Part shown: piece by piece, positions 46,586 through 58,100 of the stretch
Position numbering within the stretch: position 1 is the first letter of the stretch
Layout of the letters: the number at the start of each line of letters is the position of its first letter
NCBI RefSeq assembly: GCF_018873765.1
Contig: NC_057917.1
Coordinates: 59,144,464 to 59,208,463, forward strand
Direction of reading: 5' to 3'
DNA length: 64,000 nt
Source: Telopea speciosissima
Lineage: Eukaryota; Streptophyta; Magnoliopsida; Proteales; Proteaceae
The notes under the pieces: model-generated
The model's input: the letters and a program-made list of their open reading frames with translations, nothing else
Told to the model about the DNA's origin: nothing
Database searches by the model: none
Translations under genes and position numbers: made by a program

Positions 46586-46759
46586 TTTTCTTATGGGGAA
46601 GGGTTCTCTTTGGGGGAGCGTCGTGTAGGGACCAATGGGAGTGTGCATAGAAGCATCAACGAAGTGAGCATTTTTGCCTTTCAAGGGGGCGGGTCGGTCA
46701 TTTCAGCTCCTCTGTATTTGGGCGCACAAGCTACACTCCCCCGCGGGGGGGGGGGGGGA
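46586..46759. mobile_element. Possible further MULE-like MITE next to a G run
   Basis: Starts GGGGAAGGGTTCTCTTTGGG and ends in CTACACTCCCCCGCGGG followed by a run of 13-14 G. GGGGGAG.GT motifs at both ends are inverse to each other. Related in layout (AATGGGAGTGTGC, GGTCATTTCAG) to the 46124 and 38507 elements. No duplication visible. Confidence 0.45.
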
Positions 46760-47679
46760 TTTTTGCTGCTACATTTGTAGCAGGAATTCTTGCTACAAGG
46801 CTGGCAGCCAAGGAAATGGAATGATTTACCTCCCCTTTGGGTTCATAAATACCTTCATAAGTTTTGGTATTTTCTAAAATACCCTTTAAGATCCTATTTC
46901 TTTGGCTAACAGAGAGTTAATCTTATCACTTCACATGCATTCAAAAACTAAATTTTAAATTAAAACGAAACAATGATAGCTTCTGATAATGACATGATGA
47001 TAAGTTATTTTCAAATTATTTTTGAAAACTATTTAAGGAAAAATAACGTTTCCTGGTTGAATAACCCCTGCATCCAGAAATATAGGAGTGCGTGAAATTA
47101 CTATCACACTCCCTGTGAAATAAAAAATCTCATCCATGTTGATGCCCCCACATGTGCTCTCATTGGCCCCACACTAGTATATGGGCCATGTGACCAGGTG
47201 ATTTTTTTTTTTCAATGTTTTTTTACCCCTAAATTAAAAATACTTTTGAGAAAAAGACAACAGACAATCAAAAGCAGGTTACGTGTTCTTAATAGTTGAT
47301 ACACCTATAAAGGTTTAGCAAAATAAAAATACACCTATAAAGATGTCATTCACACGGTCCCATGCAAAAAAAAAAATAAAAAATTATAAAATTAATCAAC
47401 AAACAAGAACAAAACAGGTAACATTGGGAGCTTGTTTGATTTCCATTGCATTGCATACTTGTTTTTCAATTTGTTTGAAAACAATTGTTCTACACAGATT
47501 AGACCTGAACCAATATCGTTCAAAGTTGTTGCCAAACAAATGTATTGTTCAGATTATTTATGATTGCTAGACTATAGATCATCATCATAGAAGTAATCAG
47601 AAAGTGATACTTCAAAGATCATACAACATCATTGTATATTTAATAGAGAGAAATTCCACATAATTGAACATTTCCTCTT
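46760..47679. other. Intergenic, nothing recognised
   Basis: AT-rich spacer; a patch at about 47085-47200 (CACACTCCC, CTCATTGGCCCC) resembles parts of the local MITEs but has no ends. Confidence 0.4.
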
Positions 47680-47853
47680 GGAGAAACCTTTTTCCTTCAC
47701 CACGATGAAGGAAACACCCATAAATCTAGGGTTACTATTACTCTCTCTATTTTGTTGGATGTTCGAATTACCCTTCATTGTTTCCTGGCATCAATTTTAA
47801 CTAACGCAATGATGGCCACTGGTGAAGGAATTCTCCTTCAAAATGACTTAAAG
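47680..47853 (-). mobile_element. MITE, GAATTCCTTCACC family, copy 1
   Basis: Left TTTTTCCTTCACCACG and right, reversed, TTTTGAAGGAGAATTCCTTC are imperfect inverted ends. Both match, in reverse order, the ends of the element at 61870. Target-site duplication unclear. Confidence 0.5.
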
Positions 47854-48119
47854 GAAAACACGGTCTTTTTCTTTTGGGTAAATTTCATGGACACCTCCTA
47901 TAACTATTCGAAATGACAAGGACACCTTAAATTTTGAAAAAATATCACAGACTACCCTTATTTTATATTTTTATTTCAACTTAGTCCACTCCGTTAGATC
48001 TGTGCAATTAAGTGGCTGTTAACTCTTTTATAATGGCAAAATTACCCTTATCATAAGATGAAGTTCCTATTATACCTTAAGGTTAAATCCCCAATATCCC
48101 AAATACAAACCAGATTTTT

Positions 48120-48600
48120 TTCATCGTTTTCGCTTGGCTGAAGGTGGAAGAAGCAAGAAGAGAGAATTCCTCCACCTGCAATGGATGCCATTATTGACCA
48201 ATTTTCATGCTCTAAGGCGTGAGAAGGAAGAACATCCACACCGTAAAAAAAAAATTTGTTCCAAATGTTTCCCAATCCCCGAAGTCTTCCGACTTGAAAG
48301 CTTCCCATGCCGGAGCTTGGGACGAAAAATGGTGTGGCACCAAGACGTCACTGACGTATTTGCCGTCATTCCTGAACAGGTCCACCATCTCCAAACCATG
48401 CGATCCCCTCAGTTCCTGGTACGAATCTTCCCTCAAATCCATCTGCAAAATCTTTTTGATTCCTCCCTTACCTTCCCTTTCCGGTAAATTTTCTGTAGTG
48501 GAAGTTGAATCATGGAAACGTCTTGCCGTCGCTGAAACGGACGCGCTTCAGAGATTTTCGAGTTAAGGCCTTCTTCAATCATAGTGAAGAGCTGATTCTT
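48120..48600 (-). pseudogene. Unidentified captured gene-like segment in the Pack-MULE
   Basis: Minus-strand open pieces include DLREDSYQELRGSHGLEM, RNDGKYVSDVLVPHHFSS and PAWEAFKSEDFGDWE in one frame, with stops around. Overlapping plus-strand frames are about as long, so the coding strand is a judgement from residue composition. I do not recognise the family. Confidence 0.35.
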
Positions 48601-48727
48601 AAAGAGCAGAGATCCACTCGCTTCTTGCTGTGGGTCGCTTCAGTTTCCCTCCGATAATCTCCAATCATCCACTTCATTAGGTTCCCCGACATCAATTTCT
48701 GTTTTCTTCTTTGAACCATCGAGAATG

Positions 48728-48870
48728 ATGGGGGACTGGAGTGTTTTTAGATATCTTAAACGGTGATGTCTTCAAGTACTACTCCGATGGTGAGTGGAAA
48801 AAATCATATTCAGGGAAGTCTATTTCGATTATCAACCCTACCACGAGAAAGACTCATTACAAGATTCAAG
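48728..48870 (+). pseudogene. Captured first exon of GAPN (NADP glyceraldehyde-3-phosphate dehydrogenase, ALDH11)
   Basis: 48750-48870 translates as an ALDH11 N terminus: DILNGDVFKYYSDGEWKKS, then SGKSISIINPTTRKTHYKIQ, followed by a GTAATT donor at 48871. In plant GAPN the first exon encodes this stretch. The start is also visible at 48728, but one base is missing in the GCGGGGACTGG-like part, so the start and the body are in different frames. Presence of the donor and following intron-like sequence shows capture from genomic DNA, not from mRNA. Confidence 0.85.
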
Positions 48871-49146
48871 GTAATTTACTTGCTAAACTTTCGTTTTGAT
48901 CATTTTGGCTTGATTTTTCATTTTAATTCTCCATCATTTGGTGCTTTTGTTTGGTGGATTGTGGTAATGTGATGAAATTTCTCCTCCCCTGAGGTTTTTT
49001 TTTTCAGTTCTAAAAATTTAAGGTTTTGGGTTGTCGTTCAAGTTTGATTTGCATTTGTTCTTTCTTTATTCGCTGGAGGCTTAAGTTTGAGATTTTTACT
49101 AGAGATTTCAACTTATCAGTGACTGTACTTAATTGATTGTTGGTTT

Positions 49147-49227
49147 GCCTCCACTTTGGGTTACGCGAGTGGCATTGCTGTTGGGATGGCTCCTCAGGCT
49201 CGCCTCGCCGTTTACAAGGTCTATTGG
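49147..49227 (+). pseudogene. Captured subtilase (peptidase S8) fragment
   Basis: 27 codons, ASTLGYASGIAVGMAPQARL then AVYKVYW. This matches the block following the catalytic His of plant subtilases (usually GYA.G.A.GMAP.ARLAVYKVCW). The Cys usual before Trp is Tyr. The segment ends abruptly before the right arm of the MULE. Confidence 0.82.
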
Positions 49228-49978
49228 ATTGATTGTTGTTAGCCCAAAATGAATTTGCAACAGTTATCCAAAATGGTAAGAATATGGAAGAAGAGGGAAG
49301 AAGATGAAATGATAGCTTTTTTATTTAAATAACTAAGGGGTAAAATGGATATTTCACCTTTGAATATTAATTGTGTTTAACATCAGGAGTGTCTGTGACA
49401 TTTTGATAAAATTTAGGATATTCTTATCATTTCGAATAGTTATAAAGGGTGTCCGTGAAATTTGCCCTTTTCTTTTTGTATAATTTCACATGCTACATTA
49501 TTTCTCAACGTGTCAAGTTCCCACATGCAGTTAAGGGGGAAGCTGAAGGCGTCCTACGAGAGAGTAATGTAGGAAACCAAACAAACAAAATACACCAACC
49601 CAATGAACCAACTATTAAACACTGATCAGATCCATCACCTGCAAAACCCTATCTAAAATTTATGAGATTCTGACTTGTTTTTAATGGGTGGTCCATTACA
49701 ACTCATGCCAAAATCCTCTTGACTTGAACTAAAGTGGATTCGGTCCTCTGTAGCGCAACACAGCGTGTAGCGCACCATCCGTTGGTCTGCAACGCACGGG
49801 CATGCACACAGCCTAACACATAGGTGGGTTATTGAGCTGCATGCCAATGCACTGCAGACCATCGGATATACACTACACGTTGTGTCGCGCTACAGAGGAG
49901 CACCACGCAACTAAAGTTTTGTGTGAAATACATGTTCATAAGAGTTTTAACTCCACTGAGGAGGTTTTTCCATGAAAC

Positions 49979-50221
49979 CATGGTTTTAGTGCACGGTATT
50001 GGAACGGTTATCGGTAATACGGAAAACCAATGCGATATCGATATAATATCGGTTTGGATCGGACAAAATTATTCCTTGATTTTCTTAAAAAAAGAGTTTT
50101 CAAACCATTTTACCCCTTATCCATACCGTGCTATCGATACAATTTGGCACGATATGGGGAACATTATGACTAGCAAAACCGGTATGTATCACTCAATACG
50201 ATACCGATACTTAGAACCATG
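49979..50221. mobile_element. hAT-like MITE, GGTATCG family
   Basis: 243 bases, ends CATGGTTTTAGTGCACGG and, reversed, CATGGTTCTAAGTATCGG, exact 8-bp duplication CATGAAAC at 49971-49978 and 50222-50229. This gives the reference ends for the degraded copies at 36130, 42901 and 45755. The 500 bases to its left (49477-49978) and 50230-50590 hold no gene. Confidence 0.92.
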
Positions 50222-50589
50222 CATGAAACCCACTTCCCCTTTACTTTAAAAATGGCTCATAATTAACTAGCCACTCCATCAGTCCATGTGCATGGTTGTG
50301 TTTTACTCTAGATAAGATTAATGCAACATTCACCAAACGCCAGATTTGTTCCATTCAAATTACCAATCCCAAGTGCCCATCAACATCATCTTCTTTCTTT
50401 GGTAAAAGCTGACATGACATGTTTTGTGCTTTCTATGATTCCTAGGTGGGATAAGGACATAAGGTTAAGGTTAGACATTAGTGGAGCATATTAATTGTAC
50501 CATTTGTACAGAACACTTAAAATGTATTTGTTGGTTAGTTAAGTCACAAACCTAGGGAAATTTTGTGATTACCAAAAACCATAAAACCT

Positions 50590-52320
50590 GAATGCATTAT
50601 GTACATGCAAGACTAATGTCCCCTCCTCACATAATGGGTTGTAGGATTCACAGTGATATTCTCTCTCCTATTCTGAACATGTGGGTCCCATGTGGATGAT
50701 ACTATTTTCTGAACTTTCATTAGCGTGATGTGTAAATTCCTTTTTACACTTGCCTTGTGAGAAACCTTCTCTCTTATTTCATTTTGGGAAAATTTTTGTT
50801 GGAAGTTTGTAACCAAGCTTGATGAAAAAGTTGTGACCTTAATATAATATTTTTGGGCAAGAGAAAACTGGTGTAGGCTTTGCACTAGCGTGGGGGCCAA
50901 TGAGAGTGCACATAAGAATTTGGCATGGGAGTCAAGTTTGGACGAAAGGAATGTCACTTAGAACCTCAACTAATTAAAAAAAAACATTGCAATTTTCTTT
51001 ACCTTCATAAAAACCGATTAAGAGGAGGAGAAAAAAATAGTTTTTGGGCAGTTTATCATGTTTCATTGTATCCTTTTATATCTTAGATGATTATTTAATG
51101 AGAGAAAGAAACATACATTGTCGGAGTACAATTTCCAATATATGTCCTCTCATATAATGAGCCGTATGACTCACATTGACATTCTCTCTCATATTCTAAA
51201 CATGTGAGTCCCATGTGGATGATACCATTTTCCAAATCTTTACTGGTGTGGCATGCAAATTTTCTTCTTATAATTGGCCTTGTGGGAATTCCTCTCCCTT
51301 ATTTTATTTTAAGAAAAATCTTATTGTAAGTTTGTTCTCAAACTTCGCAAAAAAATTATTACCTTACTGTTTCCCCTTTTAGTATAATATTTTTGGACAA
51401 GAGAATACTAACCGGTCATGTAAACCCTGCACCATCGTGGGGGCTAATGAGAGTGTGCACGGAAACTTGGCATGGAAGCCAAGTATGGATGAAAGGATTG
51501 CACTTAGAACCTCAATCAATTAAAAAAAAACGTTATAAATTTTCTTCTTATAATTGGCCTTGTGGAAAATCTTCTCCCGTATTTTATTTTAGGAAAAATC
51601 TTATTGTAAGTTCGTTCTGAAGCTTCACAAAAAAATTATTACCTTACTGTTTCCCCTTTTAGTATAATATTTTTGGACAAGAGAATACTAACCGGTCGTG
51701 TAAACCCTGCACCATCGTGGGGGCTAATGAGAGTGTGCATGGAAACTTGGCATGGAAGCCAAGTATGGATGAAAGGATGTCACTTAGAACCTTAATCAAT
51801 TAAAAAAAAGCATTACAATTTTCTTTACCTTCATAAAATCTAATTAAGAGAAGGAAAAAATAAAGATTTTGAGAGGTTTTTATCACGTACGTTTCGTAGT
51901 ATCTTTTTATATCTTGGACAATTATTTAATGAGAGAAAGACGCATACATTGTCAAAGCACAAATTCCAATATAGGACTGAATATCGAAGGAACTAGAACA
52001 GAACAGACTTATAGAGATAGGATTGAATATCAGAGGAGCTAGAACTGATCACACTTGTAGAGAAAATACCACTCCATATATTGCACAAATTCCAATTTAT
52101 GTTCTTCACATAATGAACCGTAGGACTTGACATTCTGTCTCGTATTTTGAACATGTGCGCCCCATGTAGATGATACCTTTCTCCAAATCCTCATTGGTGT
52201 GATGTGTAAATTCCTTCTTACAGGTCTTGTGGGAAATCCTCTTCATTATTTTATTTTGGAAAATACCTTGTTGTAAGAAAGTTATAACCTTACTGTTCGC
52301 CCTTTTAGTATTAACATTTT
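50590..52320. repeat. Diverged tandem array of a 280-500-bp unit, about four copies
   Basis: Copies start near CATGTGGGTCCCATGTGGATG (50678), its relatives at about 51205 and 52150, plus a partial copy from 51538. Shared blocks include ATTTTATTTT, TATAATATTTTTGG.CAAGAG, GGGGGC.AATGAGAGTG and GTCACTTAGAACCT. Two adjacent copies (51258-51537 and 51538-51820) are nearly identical at an offset of 280; others are older. A GAATATC..AGGA.CTAGAAC motif at 51985-52045 is itself duplicated and reappears at 59510-59535. Confidence 0.75.
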
Positions 52321-52321
52321 T

Positions 52322-52504
52322 GGGTAAGAGAACGCTAACCGATCATGTAGGCCCTGTACCATTCTGGAGGCCAATGAAAGTGCATACAGAAACATTGGTT
52401 TAGATGTAATTTTCGATTTCACTTGGGTTTGAATGGTCTTGTCACACACTCCAATGTCTAAGCGCAAGAACCACGTAATCGGCTAGGTTAGCATTCTTTT
52501 TCCC
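52322..52504. mobile_element. MULE-like MITE, GGGAAAAGGAATGCTA family, second copy
   Basis: 183 bases. Left GGGTAAGAGAACGCTAACC, right reversed GGGAAAAAGAATGCTAACC. Flanks AACATTTTT and AACATTTCC (9 bases, two mismatches). The left part (AAGAGAA.ACTAACCGGTCATG) also occurs in each unit of the tandem array just upstream, so the array units carry a truncated copy. Confidence 0.78.
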
Positions 52505-52815
52505 AACATTTCCCCCCTTCAATGAGAGTATAATCTATCATTTCATATATGAATTCGACAAACATGCAAACCAATGATGCTCTTGATAGTGATATAATAG
52601 TAAAAATTTATTTTTACCCTTGATTTGAAGGGCTTTTGATAATAAGACAAGTGGCAATCAAAAGAAGACTACAAGGAACATCATATATTTTTATGATCCT
52701 ACAAAAAAGCTATAAAAGATTTGTATTACATATCTACTTAAGCATTTGAAAATTAAAATTCCATTTTTTTTTTTTCCAGTGCAATTGAAAATTTTCTATT
52801 GGATAAAAATACTAA

Positions 52816-54301
52816 GGAAAAATATCATCCCCCTCCCCTCTAAGTTTCCTTAATATCAATCAAATCTTCAAGTTTTGAAAAATGATAATGCCTTCCCCTA
52901 CTTTTTAAAAATTATATCAATCGTACCCTAAGTGACTAACTCTGTTAAAACAGAGTATGAAAAGACAATATTACCCTTTTTAATTAGACTTAAAAAGCAA
53001 AAACCTATAAAAAGACGATATTACCCTTTTTAATAAGACTTATTAAAAAGGCTTCTGCCTTTCTCCCTTGCAACAGGGGAAATCGAGAGAAAGAAGGGGC
53101 AGAAAGAAGAAGGCGCCAGCTAGCTTGTTTGCCCTACTTGGGTTCCTGAATCCTCCTGACGCCTCTCTCGCTCTCTATAAATTTACTCAGACCCTAGCCC
53201 TAATAGCGAACCTCTCATGAGTTATATCCCCTTCGTTACATTGTCTCTGTGATGGTCAAAGTATGGGTTTTTGTTTCCTGGTTACCATCAGGTTTTTTTT
53301 TTTTTATCAATTCCGTGGCACTCTGTATCTTGTCCTTCCGCCAAGGACCGAGGTTTATGGTGAGAAACGAATGAATGAGAACTGAGAAAGGCGGAGGACA
53401 AACCCTAACCTAAAGAAACAGCCTCTCCCAAGTTTTGAGAGTGAGAGAAGAAACAGATTAACATACCTTGAAGGTCGTCAATAGCGGAGCACAATCCGAG
53501 GAAACTCATATCATAATTAAATTACAGAAACTTGTATTGAATTGAATTGAAAACTAATAAAAGGAATCGGGGTTGCAGAGATGGTGGGTCACAGAACGTA
53601 AGTTTATGAAGAAAAGAAGTATGAATGATTGTATGTTTCCAAGAGACTATGAAGCAAAAGCATCGATGAAGGGAATAATTTTTTTTGCCCTTTTTGGGTT
53701 TTTTATAATCTAAGCTAAAGCAGCTAAACTGAACTGACTACGGAACATAAAACAAGTGGACAGAGACGATCAATCTAGGAAGACTCACAAGCTATGAATT
53801 CTGTGTTTGATGTTTTGAGAATTGAGATGCAGAGACACAGAATTGGAGATAGATATCATAGGAACGACATGCCTTAGTTTTGGATTCTGGACCTATGTAG
53901 TATTAATGGAAGGGAAGGGAAGGGAAGGTAAGGTAAGGAAGTAACAGCGCTGGTGCTGGCGGTGGAAGAAGATCGGCAACAGTAGTGGTGGCTATGATGG
54001 TGGTGCTGTGAGGCGTGCGAGGAAGAAGAGAAGATACAGTAACGAAAAAGGAGTTTTGGGGGCAAAAAGATGAAAAAGGGGTTTTGGGATTGAAGAGGGT
54101 AAAAATGGAATTAAATTAGATTAAGGGTAATCTGGGGTTTTAGAAAAATTGGACATGTCCATGTCATCAATTAATGACGTTTTTTAACACTTAGGATATG
54201 GCTGATATAATCTTTAAAAAATAGGAGAGGGCATTATCATTTTTCAAAACCTGGGGATTGGATTGATATTAAGAAAACTTAGAGGGGGATGATATTTTCC
54301 C
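52816..54301. mobile_element. MULE-like element with about 125-bp inverted repeats
   Basis: Left end GGAAAAATATCATCCCCCTC, right end in reverse GGGAAAATATCATCCCCCTC, pairing on through TTGAAAAATGATAATGCC and CCTAAGTG. Flanks AAATACTAA (52807-52815) and AAATATTAA (54302-54310), 9 bp with one mismatch. The interior of about 1.1 kb is gene-like in composition (a TATAAATTTA box and CCCTAGCCCTAA leader-like motif near 53175-53205) and may be a captured promoter and 5' region; I cannot name the source. A GGAAG pentamer repeat lies at 53910-53940. Confidence 0.85.
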
Positions 54302-54310
54302 AAATATTAA

Positions 54311-55178
54311 CCACTTCAAGATTCCACTAACCAAATAAATTCTTATAAAATTTAGCTATATCAGTTACAAAATAATGAAGGTTATAAAACAGTTCCTGTA
54401 AGTTTTCATAATTTGTTAGAGGTTATGAAGCCGTTAAAATTCATCCTAAATCAGATGTTGGTGTGGTCTACTATAATTATATACCATATTTATGACCTAG
54501 AAGACTAGGTTGGTTCAGGTGCAACTCTAGTTTAAGGATTCAGTGAGGGCACTTTCACGAAAGCATTCATATTTTGCAGTTCAGACCCGTACGATATACA
54601 TCAAAAGACTCATAGAGTTGTGGAAAAATTACTGTAGCAACGTAGATTCTAATCTGACGGTTGGGAAAACATTCTTTCTTTTGAATCACGTATCTTCAGA
54701 TACCTGATTCCCGTACTTTCAACGGTAAAATACGCGCCAAAAGCAAAACGTGTGAAAAGAAATCTTTCGATGTAGGATTATGTAACGAACAGTGGGGGGC
54801 TTCATAAAACTCGATTCACAGTATATCCACGTGTACGACAGACTTATCTTTATAGACATGAAATTAGTAATGTCGAATTACAATATCACCCTTTTGGAGG
54901 ACACGTGGTGATAATTAAGGGAGAGTTAGATGGAGCGATTGAAAAAGCGATTGCCTGAGACTCATCTATTTATGTACATAAAAAGGATCAAAAGCCCCAA
55001 AGGAGTAGAGTGGGCGTTGTAGGGTTTAATACTAAATCCTCTCCCATCTATGCTATCCTCTTTAGGGGCCAAAGCTTAAATGCGAAAACAGAGAGAGAGT
55101 CTCAACTGCGGCGGCTGGAATTTGTTTCCCTAAGGAGACGAAATCTGAAACCTTTCTGAATTCAATCTCACAGTTTCA
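54311..55178 (+). promoter_or_regulatory. UBP23-like gene upstream region and leader
   Basis: Intergenic sequence followed by the presumed promoter. A leader-like purine-rich part (GAGAGAGAG at about 55091) precedes the ATG. No transposon recognised here. Confidence 0.35.
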
Positions 55179-58100
55179 ATGATAGAAAGCTTGATCTGTA
55201 CCTCGGAAATGAAGAAACCCGTAGATGGGTTCTCTGTTTCTGCTTCATCTTCTTCTAATGGAACTCTGTTTCAGAGGAGGATCGAATTTCATCCCGCTCG
55301 GAAGCCTTTCACTGGTTTTAGTAATGGCAGTGAAGATTTCCGTATAGAGACTTTGAATCCCAGCTCGGATTCTCAGAGATCCGCCTCCCAAAAGGCTGTT
55401 GCGTTGGCTTCGGTGGGGAAGAAATCAGAGGGCGGTGATTTTTTTGAAATTGGGTTGGATCCAGAGCTTATTTCTGGGACTACGCTTCGAAGAATCGTGA
55501 GTTTGTTCTTTGGGTTTTTTTCGTTAATTTGATTCTGTTTTAAAAATTTGGGTTTTGGGATTCACTGTCATTGAAACCGATAAAGTGAATTTCCATTTGT
55601 CACCGTTTATTGAACGTGTTTCAAGTACTGCATTAAGTTTGGTTTATCTACGTTGATCCCTTGTATTTGTTGTGGGTTTCTCATAGGAATACTATCGTCG
55701 GTCTTGGCTTGTTTGCCTGGTTGTAATTCTAGTTTGTTACTTTACTCATTAGTTGTGTTTCCCTGATCATCAAATTTGGTAGAAGCTCAATTCGCTTTCG
55801 TTGTGTTCCGGTTCTCTTTGAGTAGGAATTAATAGAATATTTTGCAGGGTGCTGGGTTGGAAAATCTGGGGAATACTTGTTTTCTGAATTCAGTATTGCA
55901 ATGCCTGACATATACAGAGCCCTTTGCCGCATATTTGCAGAGTGGGAAGCATCAGTCTTCATGTGAGTCTCTCTCTCTCTCTCCCTCTCTCCCTCTCTCC
56001 CTTTCCCTCTCTACATAGTATCGGCAGGAAAGATGAGTTCTTCCTTCTGTCTAATTTGTCAAATTCTTCTGCTGGAATTTATTAGATGTTGTAGATGTAA
56101 ATGTCCATAAAGTATGATACGCAAATGTTCTTTTTAATTGCTCTAATGAGGTCACACAAAGTGTGTTTTAGTTTTGCTTTTTGTCAGAGACCCTGTAGAT
56201 TACATACAAAGGTTTCCCGTCCATTTGCATGTCTGAGTCCTTTGTAGTGATGGATGTATGCAAAAAAAGAGGGGGGGAAATTAGGTCAAGTATACTATTT
56301 ATCATCTTAACCATTTTCATAAATATAACTTGATTATAGTTTATATGTGGACTCATAGTTGATTGCTAGAAGGCAATTTTTGGGAATTAATATTTCTTCG
56401 TCTGTTTCTTTTCAAAATATGCATGACCTATATTAATATCTTTAATACGAACTATTTTGTGTGTTTGTCAACTGACTTCTGCAACCGACTTACAACTGAT
56501 AAAGGACCATTAGGGAAAGCAATAACTGTTTGTATGAATGAACACCATGAGGAGTGGACTTCTGTGAACATCATCAGACAAGTACATTTTATTTAAAATT
56601 TAAGGTAAAACAAATATTGCCACATACTTTGGCATGTAAGTAGTTTACCTAACTAAACATAATGCTTTCCTGGGCCTTTTTTTTTTAAGGCGGTAATTGT
56701 ATGATTCTTTTTTTCTGAATAACTGATAGATTTTATTGACAATGAAAAGGAAGAGAGGTACACCAAGGAAGGCCATTAAGGAGTGTTCCAACACAAAACC
56801 AAAACTGAAAAAACGATAAAAGCATGAGCCCACATATGGCAGTACAATTATCAAGGATAAGAGCTAGCCAAACCTAATCTATACTCTGTTTGACTAAGTC
56901 ATCAGCCGAAGCATATCTGGACCACAAATAAGCTAAACTGGCCAGTGGGTATGAGCTCACTATAACAACAGAGCAATAAACAAGCACTGAAATAACAAAT
57001 CATCAAATTCAGATCAAGGAAGTGAAAGTCTGTGGCCAGAAACGAGTTCAGAATCCTTGAATGTATATGGTGAACACAAGTAGAAAATGCGATCAAAATT
57101 GATCAAAAACAGAACTTGCGTATTCTTTGTCAGCTAATGAATTCACTCCAATCTACAGAACCAGTTTTTTGATAGTCTAGAACAGATTTTGAAAATGAAA
57201 ATCAATTTTAAGTTTAGACATTTAGTAATAAAATATAGGGCACGTCAGCATGCAATTTGGGGCGAAGGTCGGGTGGATTTTGAACCGTCAAATGGGGGTT
57301 TTTTAATGGAGGAGAGATAGTGTGGCCTGGTTGTTTGTGAGGGGGGCATGTATAGGAATCCGCATGATGGCATCATGCAGTTCCTTTTCCCTAAAATATA
57401 AAACTAAAGAGGTATTTAGCATTGAGTGGAAATCAGAAGAACAAAACTGAATTCTAGGCAAATTCCAGTAATAGCTTACTAAAGAAACTAAAATTCCAGA
57501 TTCAAGATTTGAATGAATCAATCAAATCAGAACTGAATTATCAATTAAGTGGGAGAACCTTATCAGTTTGCTTAAACCTACAGAAGGATGTGATCCAAAA
57601 GACTGTAAATCAGAATCTGACTTCTCTTTTGAAGTGCAGTAGCAGAGACATAGTAAAACTAGTCAAACAGTGAATTGATTCTGTGGAGAAGAAGACCGAC
57701 CATCAACGGTTTAGCATTAGACCCATTATCGTTAATCAAAAGTCTCAAACCATAATCATATATAAACTTAAAAAAGACAATTTCAGTACATCCATATGTG
57801 AGACATGATTGGATGCTTCTTTGCCCCTGTCTAACTCAAGACTTAGAATTCTACCAGAAATACAAAACTAATTAAATTAAAAATCAATCCATCACAAAAT
57901 TATGATGTAGACAACACCATGTTTGAGTGCTAACTGAACTGCCACTTGACAGATGTAATCAGCATGGGGGTGGACAGTGGCCTATGGTCTGCATAACTGG
58001 GACACAGACCCAATAACTTGCAATCCCTTACTGAGCCATCTATTCAAGAGCTGGGGTTGCTGAGCAAGAGACTGTCAAAATTGAGCTTTGCTACACACAT

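Larger units (their letters stand above)
47876..49467. mobile_element. Pack-MULE carrying pieces of at least two host genes
   Basis: 1,592 bases. The left end GGGTAAATTTCATGGACACC and right end in reverse GGGCAAATTTCACGGACACC start inverted repeats of about 110 bases (both include ATAACTATTCGAAATGA). The flanks are TTTTCTTTT at 47867-47875 and 49468-49476, an exact 9-bp duplication. No transposase is present. The interior (48120-49230) is gene-like and carries the GAPN and subtilase fragments listed separately, plus an unidentified minus-strand coding-like segment at about 48150-48600. This is the definition of a Pack-MULE. Confidence 0.92.

Noticed and set aside
48134..48566. Two plus-strand frames of about 115 codons in the Pack-MULE
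   Set aside because: Residue composition is poorer than on the minus strand and neither continues into the GAPN exon frame.
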